Shown here one piece after another: positions 42,501 to 54,500 of a DNA stretch of 64,000 nucleotides (position 1 is its first letter; each line of letters starts with the position of its first letter). The stretch covers positions 22,492,335 through 22,556,334 of the forward strand of contig NC_088788.1 of the NCBI RefSeq assembly GCF_949628265.1, read 5' to 3'. The stretch comes from Cloeon dipterum. Lineage: Eukaryota > Arthropoda > Insecta > Ephemeroptera > Baetidae. The notes beneath the pieces were generated by a model. The model made no database searches. It saw nothing but the letters and a program-made list of their open reading frames with translations, and was not told the DNA's origin. The position numbers were made by a program, and so were the translations under genes.

Positions 42501-45500
42501 TAGTGGGAAATATATCAAAGTGCTACCTGTGTTGCCGTCTTTGAACTCACCATAATATCTTTTCTTAGGTAGTAATTTTGCTCACAATTTCTGTTCCAGA
42601 CCGACTTTGGCCGGCATTTAGATGAACTTGCCTCTCGAGCCGAGGTCCTAGTGAAGCGCATCGTGTGTCGACTGCTCTCCGAGAAGAGCAACTTGATTGC
42701 TCAAAGACTTCTCGCGCTGTGGGAACACTACCTAGAGACTTCCAGAGAGAATCAACAAAAAAGGACCGTGACACTGGAAACGCAGCTCTTTCACAAGAGG
42801 GCAAAACTTTTGGGCGAAATTCTAGAGAAACTTGAGACATATTCTTCAGAGGCGAGAGACATGAAAGAGCAGGTGCACCAAATAGCTCAACGTGCCTTGG
42901 AAGCCGGCGCTCTCAATGCAGGTGGAAGATTTGAATGGGTCGACAGCCTTCTTGTCAAGGTTTGAATAATTTCGCTTTATTTTTCGCGATCGACGTAGTT
43001 ATTGATTTGAAAGAAAAAAAATGATATTTTTTATTCATTTTGCGACAGCACAACGTTTGAGAAGGTAAAAGCTGCCCTATTTTCTTATTCATAACGCTGC
43101 GCGGGGAAAAATATGGCCTTAGGCCGCTATTAATTTTATACAGGTCTTACAAATCTTTCCTGTTTCTTTCTACAACATTAAATTTTTCAACAGTTATATG
43201 CAGAATAAGGATTGAAAAATTAAATCGGGATTTATATTTGCGTAAAACTGAACAAGTAAATGTTCTTTCCAGTGTTTGAGAGATGGTACCTGGCTTTTAG
43301 TGGAAAACGTGAACATGTGCAGCGCTGCGGTTCTTGACAGGCTCAACGCACTCCTAGAACCAGGCGGCTGCCTAACACTTGGCGAAAGGGGGGTGAATAG
43401 CCAAGGCGTTCTGCACACCGTGGTCCCTCACCCCAATTTCAGACTTTTCTTCACCATGGACCCCAAATACGGTGAAATCTCGAGGTTTGTCTTTTATTCC
43501 ACACTCCCCTTTCGACCATTTTTCACATTTGTAATTTTGTAGGGCAATGAGGAACAGGGGAGTAGAAATTTATGTGCACAGCCCTGACGAAGGAAGCAAC
43601 GCGCTGCCAACATTGGATTTGTGTGCTCTGCTCTCCAGCTGTGGCCTTAGTTTCCACTGCGAGCAACAGACTCTAATAACCGTGCACAAAGCTCTCGGAG
43701 CAAGCTCCTCTGGTATTTTTGTTTGCTTTTTTATAATTTGCATTTTTATCACCGATCGGATTATTTACTGCAGCTATGGACCCAGCGCTGAAGCTCTCGT
43801 CGCTTATGCAGGCGGCGGTGCTAGTTTACCAGAACAAATTGAGAGGCAGTTCGATTAAGGAGGCAATGCGATTTGCCTGTGTGGACGTGTTTGTTAAGCC
43901 TAAATCCACCGCTGAAAGCAAGAAACAAGCTTTGCTATTGCTGGATGAAATTTTAGATAAAGCACTTTTCGTTGAAAGTGAATTTGACAGCATCCCGCAA
44001 AGCGTGACTCAAAACGTATGTCTTAGCATTTCCAAGTTAAATAATGAAAAAAACTACAAGCAATATTGTTTCCCCCAGCTAACCATGGTTCATTATGGAA
44101 GTGCTCTTGCTCAAGCGAAGCAAGACTGCGCACTTTTGCTCGCATGCCTTGCAACAGAAGAAGGCACAACAGACTTTTTGAACAAAGTTTGTGATCTGAG
44201 GTATAAAATTTGAATCCATTTCCATCTAATTTTCTTATACAATTGATAAAAATACTCAGCTCTAGCTTGTCAATCGCTACTGTGAGTTTGCGTATCCCTC
44301 TGCTCCTTTGGATTTACAAATTGTCAACCTTGAAAGAAGTAAAACTGAGACATGCCGTGATTGAGAAAACTTGCCAGGGAGCACTGCGCCAACTATCCAC
44401 CAAAATGAAAGACGCCATAGTTGCTGCCCAACCAACTAGGTAGTTAATGATTTCTCTTAATATATGAAGTTATTTTCATGCTTATTATTCACAGTGATTT
44501 GGCAGTCATGGACGATTATCTGCAATTGTGTTTGTGGATTGAAAATTTGTCCATTACCCCAGAGCAAAAAGTTACAACCACGCAAAAGGGAGGAAAAATG
44601 ACAGCTTTGCAGTACTCGCAGGCTGTTGAATCAAGTTGGATTTAAAATTGTGCTTACTATTCTCCTACTAATTTAATAAATTTAATTTTCAGAGAAAGTT
44701 CCAGCAAACATGAACAACTCACCTGTTCTGGTCAAACTATCAAAGCTTCTCAGTGCGACCGAAAATTGCCTTGAAGCACTTGGTCGGTCACAGGCGAGGC
44801 TCTCACTGGAGGAGTTTGAAACTGTGCGCAGAGGCTTAACTTGGAGGAACCATATTTTCAACTTCGCCTGCGGTGCGACTTTGAGCAAAGCTACAGTTGC
44901 TGAAGTAGTGCAGACGCTGACCACCCATTTCAACTGGCTCAAAAAACACCTGCTCAATCCCATCATTTCATTGAAATGGTAATTACTTAATTGCATTTAC
45001 CGAAAAAATTTTAAATGGTATCGCGGTTGCAGTGACCTACCTGAACTGCGGCACTTGAAAAAACTTGCTGACGAGGTGCGTGTTTCAATCGAGGATCATC
45101 CATTGAAAAAGCTCGCATTCTTAGCGTTGCCAAAGATTGGGCAACCGCTGCCTTTCAGAAGTTTGAATCATCTGCAGGCAAAATCAAAGCTCGACGAGTA
45201 AGCTTTAAATTATGGAGTGAAGGAATCATGAACCGTAACAAAAAACATTATCTAGGCTGTCAGAGCTTTTGCTCATTTGGCCGACAAATGACAAGAGTCA
45301 TTGGAGCAAAGTTATCTCTTGGCTAGGAACAAAGGATGGTAGCTGCGCAAAAAACCTGCTCATCTCCTCAATGAAGAGTTTGCACATGCGAAATGATATT
45401 CCTAGTGGTATGTGATTTCTAGCTCTCTCCTTGATACCTTGCACTAATCATTTAAATCTTAGATGATATCACTAGCCTAGAGAGCAGCGTGAATCTGCTG

Positions 45501-48500
45501 AATGAATTTACGTCCCAGACGAAATCATTTAGTGTGGATTCATTAATCCATGACTATCTCCGCCTGCTTCTTCTGTGCAAGACAAGGAGTGACTTGCAAA
45601 ACAACCTACTGTCGCTGGAATACCTTTTGGAAAATCTCAAGAGAGACCCCATATCCCAGGCTGACATGTTGGCGCTCGTTAGTTTAGTCATTGAAGTAAG
45701 TTAATTGATAATTATGAATATTGTAGAAAATAAATTATACTCTGCCTCTTAGGACCCCAAACGGGAATGCCACCGGCTGAATTTGGAATCAAGCATTCTG
45801 CAGTGGCTCTTGAATAGTTCTCCTGTTCTTAATGCGCCACTCAAATGGCTTGAATGGACTGAAAATACAGAGAAAATTGAACACAAAGAATTCTTTGAAG
45901 CAGATAATGAAGAAATCAGCAAAAAACTCGTAAATAGTGTATTTTAACTCATGGAAAAATTATGACACGGCTATTTTGCAGGCAAAAGTCAGTCCTGACT
46001 CGGCAGTTCTTTCTTTGCTTGCCATGTTCCAAGTCTTCAGCTGTGGAAACAAACTGGGAGAGGCATTTGACCACCAGAAAAACATGCAAAAAATTTCCTC
46101 TTTCATTTGGCAAGCAACTGAAAGTCTGAGCTTAGATTCGCTTAACCAAATGTAAGTTTTTATTGCACTTTTATTGATGTTTAGCGTTATAATTAACTTA
46201 TAAACAGGAACAATGAGCTTGAATTGGTGAAAAAATCATTTGATGAGATTTTACGGGCACTGAGTCCTGCATCAGCTGAGGAAGTCTCAATCCAAGACAA
46301 AGTGTCCTCATTAGACAAAGTTACGACTTACCAGCCGCTTCTGGAATCATGCAGCAATCTGGCCCAGCTGCTTTCCAACTTTACTCTAAGCTGGTCTGTC
46401 ATTGGAAAAGCAAACGTGCTCCTGGGCTTCATTACGCTGACCTTAACTTGTGCGCTTTCGCCTGTCGATCCTGTGCAGAAAAATTCTCTCAAATTGAAGT
46501 ACACTCTGCAAGATTTGTCTGACTCCGAGGTGTGCTTATATGCAAATGAGTTACTTGCCCGTGTTAGGGGAGACACAACTAAAACAGATCCTGAGCCAAG
46601 GCAACAACATCCTCTTGTTAAGATGTTACTTGAACATTGTGAAAATTTGAAGGAGAAAAAGGACAAGCTTTCCATCACAACAGCTACTAGACCTGAAAAA
46701 AACCTTTATTCAGAAATCAAGAAGGTTCCGCATACTGACGATGCAATTGATTATGAGTCTAATGTTTTTGTACTCTAGATGGTGACCCAGTACTGCAATA
46801 CACTGGCTTCCACAGGCACAGCTCTTCATATTGCAGATGAGCTTTTCCGCATCTCAAACGGTGAAGATGGAAATTTGGATTTGCTCCTTAACCAAGAAGA
46901 GACCTGGCAGCTTTCGCAAAACAAATTCTGCAAGGATCTGAAAAAGATAGGAGCGCACTATCCAGATATCGTGGATCCAATTTTCTTGGCTGCATGCAGA
47001 GTAAATCAAATTCTAAATATAATTTAGCTCTGCATCTAACTTAAATCCCATTTACTTTCAGATTCGCTACGGAATGTATCTCATGCGTTGTGGTGCCATC
47101 AAGCGAAACCAACATCTGCAGAATATTTTGAGCTCAACCTGCAGTTTTCCTTGCATCTCTCGTCAAAACCCAACATTATTTGACTTGGTGAAACAGTGCA
47201 CAAAGCTACCAAGATTGACTGCTTCAGAAGTGCTGGACCAAAAGTTCAAACATCTTCTTCATAAGCAAGTATATTACTGTTAGATAGAACCTCTCTTTCA
47301 ATATTCTCTTAGGTTGAAGATGAGTTCTTTTGAGGAGTTGAAGTTCCAAATTTTGGCTCGAGGAAGCTTGGACAAAGATTCTTGTAAAGTTTTCATATCG
47401 GAACTCAGTGGACTCGCCAGTTTGTGGAAACTCCAATTGGAGGAGAAGGAGCAGAGGGAAAAAGAAGCGCAGAGCTTGTACAAAATGAAGAGCACCAAGG
47501 AGGTTGAAGAGGCAGAATTAAAGAAAACCTTCCCACTGTTCCATCAAGAGTTTGAAGATGTTGCTGGAAATGTAGTATACCAGAAAATGGACGCTGATGT
47601 GCAGATCACAGATGCAGAGCCAGAAGACTTTGATCTCATCACTGATGAGGATATGGCCAGCATTGGGTACATTCACGAACAGGTGTTTGTCAGTACCACC
47701 CAGAAACCGTGGCTGGAAAAACCAGTCGTGGCATTGCCAGAATATAACGTGGAACCACTGAAATGTAGGCTTGAAGTCCTCAATTCTCTGCTTCCACATG
47801 CTTTCTATTCACTGGACAATACCTTCGACAAGGCTCTCTCAGGTATTTACTTTATAATGGATTTGTGACAGCTAAACTGTATTAAATAATTTTAAACAGG
47901 AACATTCCTACTGGCCCTGAATCATGACACTGACTATTCAAAACGGCCTTATGACTTCTACCGAGATCCTCTGCCCAGCGAAGCAGTTAAAGGCTTGCCA
48001 TTATTGAAGGCCATTTTGCAGCGGGTGCATGAGCTGATGCAAGAATGGCCGGAACACCCAACCCTCCAAACCGTATTTACACGTCCTTATTTCCAACAAC
48101 ATAATATAATAAAAATCTTTTTATCAGCTTGAAACTCTTTGTGACCGGCTGATGACCTTCCCATCAAAGAGTCCCTTGGCTCGATTTTTGTGCGGCTTTG
48201 AGCTTCTACTGTCCCAACTTCAGTCTTGGGAGGCTCATGCGCACACAGGAGTGAGTATGGGAGCTCTAAGCCAGGCAGTGGCTGATCTAGTGCTAGAGTG
48301 GCGCCGGCTGGAGCTGCAGAAGTGGACAGAGGCTCTCGACTCTGTCGAGTACAAATGCAAACAGAAGGCGTTCAGTCGTTGGTGGTGCCACCTGGCAACC
48401 CTGATTGACCCTACTGGACACCAAGACAGCTTTTCTGTTCAAGACGTGATCAGTGCTATCCAGCAGTTTATGGAACAGTCCACAATGGGTGATTTTGCCG

Positions 48501-51500
48501 TGAGGCTCAGATTATTGAAGGCTTTCTATTGCCAAGCCTCACATGGTCAGGGATCACAGTTTCAAGGTATAGTTATAATAATGAAAACAATTCTAGATGC
48601 AATAACTTTCTCTGTAGATTTGCAGAAAGTCCTGTGGAACGCCTTCACGTTCTACTCGCAGTTCTTGCAACCGGTTTTAAACCGGCTGAAGAGCTTGAGA
48701 GCTCCAATTGGAAAGAAACTGAAAGAGGCGGTTAAAATCGCCAGGTGGACTGAAACAAACTACTGGGCTTTGAGACAGAAAATTGAAAAGACACACAGAA
48801 CCCTGTTCAAGCACATGAGAGATTATCAAGTACGCAATGCAATGCATGGATCGTTTAACTGTAATGTCTAAACCTATTTAATTCCAGGAAGTTCTTGATC
48901 AAAAAGCGTCTACAGCCATGAATGTGCCCCCTGTGGTGTTGAAAGAGTGGAGTCTAGATATGAATGTCTTGGCCTACCTTTCTAGCATCAAGCCTGACGT
49001 AATTTTTTCAATACACTTAATGTATAGTTTTAACGTGTCTATTTTAGGCCACATTGTTGCAAGATGATTCGCTTGGGGCTAATTCTTGGTTTAAGAAAGC
49101 AAAGAAGCTGTGCAAAGATATGATGTCAAGCTACCGCTACCCTGAGATCATCAAACAGATTTCTGACATTGTTTTGGAAATTGAGGACACTACAAAGCTT
49201 GTTCTTAGCCAAGGAGTATGATTTTAACTAAAAATGCTATGCTGTTCTAAATTCAAATTTGTAGGCTTCTCCTGGGAAAAACCATGACAAAGAAAAGTTC
49301 AAATCTGACCAAAAGAATCTGCTGCAAAGAAAGAGAAAAGCAGTTGCTGACACCTTCAAATCCATTCAACAACTGGGGGTTTCTTACCGAACGGGTTCAA
49401 TCCACAAGTTCAACTTTTCTCTTGAATACTTCCTAATGGATCCCTTTGACGTTTTGGCTTGCAATGAAGCCCCCCAACAGTATGCATTTAAAATATTAAT
49501 TTGATATTTTTTATCATTGCTAACTCTACCACATAGGAAACCGGAGGATGATCTGCAAAAAGCGTGGAGTGGTTGCAAAGAACAATTAGCAGCATGCGTG
49601 GCAAAAATGTCCCAGCTGTCTGCAGCTCTCACAAAACCATCAAGTGAACTAGGCCCTAATGATTTAGAAAAATGTCAAGGAAATGCTTTGCATCTCATGG
49701 TTTGTTATTATTACATTGCGCGTATGAAACGTTTTTGTAACACTCTATTGCAGGAAATGTTAGTAAATGAACACAACCTTCTGAGCAAAGTCAGCAATGA
49801 TGTAAACATGCTTGGTGTTAATCTTCAACCGCTGCTAGATGCTTCCGTTTATTCTGCTGAGAATTACAATCATACCAGAGTAATTTAGCCCATCAAGGTT
49901 TAGAATTTCTTCAAATAATTATTCAATAATTGTAGGAGGTCATCTCCAACATAATCGGAAGTGCTGCGGTTTGGATCAGCCAGTTTACAACCTTACTCAA
50001 AGCATACCCAAAGTCTGACGATCTTGACAATGTGCAGCTGATGCCAAACGTAAAGACTCCAAATGCCCTCTCGGTTGCTCAAGCCTTGGATTCAGCAGAA
50101 TCTCTATTATCCAATGTTGAGAATATTAGATCAATTCTGATGAGTTTGGACGGTAATAGTTTATTGATTGTTTATATTCCAATTCCCAAATTCAAAATTA
50201 TTAAATAAGTAGATTGCGGTCCCATCGTTGGCGAAGTTTCTCTAGGAAAACTGAACAACTGCAAACCTTTCTTGGAAGATATGACCAAAAAAATCACAAA
50301 GTTGAAAGATGTAGCACCGAGCTGCACAATGGACACCATTGATTGGCTCCACGATGAGTTGTCAAGAGCAGTCTCGCTTATTTCCAAACCCTTAACGACC
50401 TCCTCTTCAGGTAATGAAGAAATAATTTATTATTCTTTAGTGAGGACTAATTTTTTTCTCAAATAGGTGTCCATGAATTGGATGTCTTGCTTGAGAAGAC
50501 ACAACAGGCAGCTCTTTTGAAAATCCAAAAGTTATACAAATCACTTAAAAGTAGACCACAATCAAGTTCGGAAACAGAGGTAATTTTTTTTAATGTATTG
50601 CAATTATTGTCATATCCTCAAACCTATTTAATGTTGCCATAGTTTGAAGAAATGCTTTTGTTGAGCAACACAAAGAAAACTTTAAAAGAAGATGTGGACC
50701 TCTTGAGCATAGGAGAAATCAGCAAGTTAGTTGCTGAGTTGGATCTTGTACTTGCACAATCACCAGAGGCTCTGGCGTAAGTAATAATTTTGATGGTGTT
50801 CCTGTGTAATTTTCATGATTCTTGAGTAGTAAAGTGAAGAAAATTGCGCCTCTCATCCACCAAGTTCAACTGCTTGCAAAATATTTTGCCGTCCAACTTG
50901 CCAGCTCTTTGAATGTGTCTTCCCAACTTCTGTGCCAGTACTTGTGCTTGGCCACCATGCTTGTCCAGAAGGGATTCAACATGCCCCCAGAGATGGCTGA
51001 TGAAAAGGAAGGAGAGGGAGAATCCGAACCTTCCCAGGGAATGGGGCTTTGCGATGGAGAAGGAGAGAAAGATGTGTCTGACCGGCTTGAATCAGAAGAT
51101 CAGCTTGAGGGCGCCAGACAGGAGGGCGACCCTGAAGAGGAACCAGCAGACAAAGATATCCCGGTACAGATATTCATTACTCTTCACAGTGTGTATATTA
51201 TTTATATCCAATCCGATTTTTAGGAGGAAGACAACGGTGTTGATGTCAGTGACGACTTTGAGGGTAAACTACAGGATGTAGGAAAAAACAAAGAAGGGGA
51301 GGATGATGATGGCAGCGGTGATGAAGAAGGCGATGAGGATGTGGACAAACAGATGGGAGAGACTGGCGAGGAAACAGAAAATCTTGACAAAGAAGTTTGG
51401 GGCAGTGACGAGGAAGAGGAAGAAGGTGAAATGGATGAGACTGAGAACGGGAAAGGAGAGAAAGATGACGTCGTTCCTGAAATTGGAGCTGCTGAGGACG

Positions 51501-54500
51501 GAGAAGGCCCTGAGGGCACCCAGGAAAAGAAGGACTGGGACGCTCAGCAGCAGAACGAGTTCCCAGAAGACCAAGTCGATACCCAGCATGGTATGTTGAG
51601 TTGAGACTTCAAGTCTTCTATTCCAATATTGACTGAATGATTTCCAGCCAAAAATGAGCAACCTCCTGAGCCTGAAGCTCTTGATTTGCCAGATGAGCTG
51701 AAGCTTGATGGTGATCAGGAGGATGAAAATAATGAGGAAGAGTCAGGAGAAAACCCATTCGAGACTGAAGAGTTGAAAGGTTTTACTTGATTTGAGTTGC
51801 TTCTCTCACTAATGATATCCCATTTATACAGATATCAAAGAGCAGCCTGAGGTTGAGGAAAATGCTGAGCCTATGGAAGAAAAAAGCACTGAAGAGAACC
51901 AGATGGACGCTGATGATTCTGGAGATGACGAAGAACAGAACTTTGAGAAAACTGGGGACAGCAAAGAAGGTGACGAAGAAGGAGAAGACAGCACTGACAA
52001 AGAGCAAGAAGGTCGTGGGGAGGAGATGGACGAAGACACTCCTGATAACCAGGATGTTGAACCTGATAAAGTAAGTTTCTAATAATCCTAAATTGCTTTA
52101 TCTCTCATGAGTCAAACAGGATTATGAAGGAGAGGACAAAACCGAGAGTAATGAAGATAAAGCTGAGGCAGCTCAATCAGCAAAGTCTCAAGATAAGGCC
52201 TCCCAAAACGATTCAACATTTGACCAAAAGGTATATAATAAACGTATTTTCAAAGATATATTTCAAAGTTTTAAATCAGGAGAACAACTGGGGTGGAGAG
52301 GCTGATGAGGACAAGGGCCAGGAAGGTGTGGCTGAACAAGACGAAGGGCACGCATCTGCATCTCAGAAGGATAGCAAAATGGCTGCCCCTGCAGAAAAGC
52401 AGATTGGCAAACAGGAACCAAGAGAAAGGAAAAAGCCAGGCAAAACAGATGATTCTCACACTTTAGGTAGTTTCCTTGTGCTTTTTGTTTTGTTTGGACA
52501 CTATATCCTGGGACTTAAAACAGGTGACGTGAAAGAGCCTGTTCAAAAGAAGCTAAGACTGGCTGACGATATGGCTATGGAAACAGGGGAAGATGAGCAC
52601 AGCGAAGAAGAGGAGGGCATGCAGAAGGATGTGAGTACTTAATTTTCTCCTTGCGCAACTTGACTGTAATGTTGAATCATATTTCAGGATGGTGCAGATT
52701 TGCATCAACATGTGAAAGAAGCAAAATCAAGCACAACCCAGACCATGGATGCTGCTACAAAGGTAGGAAATTTTTATCTTAGGTCTCTCAAATGTAACTA
52801 AACACTTTTATTAGGAGCAAGCGATAGAGCAAAAGCCGGTTGTTGGCCAGGAGGATGACAAGCCGCCCAAAGACGAGGAAATGGAAATTGTTGAAGAAGT
52901 GGAGGGTAAGTTGTATACATCTTGAGTGTTTCGTTGTTTTAAATGTTGTTTATCTCGTTCAGAAGAGAAAAATGACGGCCCGCAGAAAGAACTAAAGGCG
53001 GAGAAAACAAAGGGAGTGGATAAGCCGGAAAAAAGTGAAGACGGTCAGCAACCTAGAGGAGAAACTTCAAAAGAACAGGTGGAAGTGGAAGGTGACATTG
53101 TCAACACTGAAAATGTGCCACGCGGTGGCGCCTGCACTGCCCACACTCAAATCATGGAAAAGAGCAGTGGTGACGAATTGAGTCCTGAGGAAGTGCAAGC
53201 CCTCAGAGAACATTTGGAAAAACAGTTGGCCTCGTGGACATCCCCGCCTGCAAGTGCAGAAGCCTTTCAAACATGGACTCAGTTCTTGTCGGCCACTGCA
53301 GCCTTGTCCAGGGATTTGTGCGAGCAGCTGAGACTTGTGCTTGAACCAACTCAAGCTGCGAGGCTAATGGGTGATTTCAGAACGGGGCGCAGAATCAACA
53401 TGCGAAAGGTGAGTGAATTGATCCTCTCTACACTAAAAAATGAATCTTCCAGAAGTTTGGGAAATTTTGAAATCTACATTGACAGATGAAAATTTCATTT
53501 CGCGGCTGTTATGATTGTGGTTTTAACTGGCTTCCGTTACTTCATAATTATATTTTGGGTTTTGTGTCTATTTGAAAACCTGGGAATGCTTTATAATTGA
53601 AAACGGAATTATTTAGTTACTATTTATTATGTTCCTTTAATAACTTCTTCTGAAGCTAATTTAACATATTTGTTTGATGTTAAAATTATATTTTTATTTT
53701 GCAGGTGATCCCATACATTGCCAGTGAATTTAGGAAAGACAAAATCTGGCTGAGGAGAACAAAGCCAAGTAGGCGAAGGTACCAGATTGTGCTGGCACTT
53801 GATGATTCCTCAAGCATGGCAGAAAACCACTCAAAAGAGGTACCTTTCTTAAAAAATGTCTTTCATGTGCAGTTTTTTACGCTGTTCTTGATTAGTTGGC
53901 CTTCGAATCGTTGGCTCTGGTGAGCCAGGCGCTCACCCTCTTAGAAGCTGGAGAGCTGGGCGTTGTCAGTTTTGGGGAAGAGCCAAAGATCTTGCACCAG
54001 TTGGAGACTACTTTCAATGAAGAGAGTGGAGCTAGGCTAGTTAATTTCTTAAAAAAAATATTGTGCCCTTATTGTTGATTTACTCCAGGCTGCTGCAACA
54101 GTTGAGCTTCAATCAACGGCAGACTCGTGTAGGACGAATGGTCAACTTCGTATCGTCGATGCTGAGTGCAACAGGCAGGCAGTCCAACAGTGATGTTGCC
54201 CAACTCTTGCTTATTGTGTCGGATGGAAGAGGAATTTTCAGTGAAGGGCGCGAGGTTGTTGAGCAGGCGGTCAGGGCCGCGAAAGAAGCTGGTGTATTTA
54301 TTATTTTCCTCGCAATTGAAGATCCTCAGAGCAAGGTAATGCGATTTTGTTGAAGTGATGTGATGTTTTCCTTTAGGAAAAGAACTATATCTTGAGACTT
54401 TATTTATCCTACTACAAATTGGAATGTAATACGTTAAAAAACTCATAAGACTACTGCTCTTTTGCTTCTAGGACTCAATTCTGGACATAAGGATGCCCGT

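Larger units (their letters stand above)
15651..42599 (+). other. Giant Midasin intron (26.9 kb)
   Basis: This intron opens with GTAGGA after GGFEQ and closes with TTCTGTTCCAG before TDFGRHL, in phase 0, and splits the AAA6 module between its Walker A and Walker B. It is several hundred times longer than most introns of the gene. It holds two complete minus-strand genes (a GPCR at 20282-29695 and a coiled-coil protein at 38851-39771) and one TIR element (41447-42156). The part from about 17,000 to 37,500 is by eye richer in CpG than the compact exon-dense flanks. Confidence 0.9.

Noticed and set aside
51220..52039. Serine-rich minus-strand frames
   Set aside because: They are complements of the Asp/Glu-rich Midasin exons; the GAN codons read backwards as TCN/TTC.
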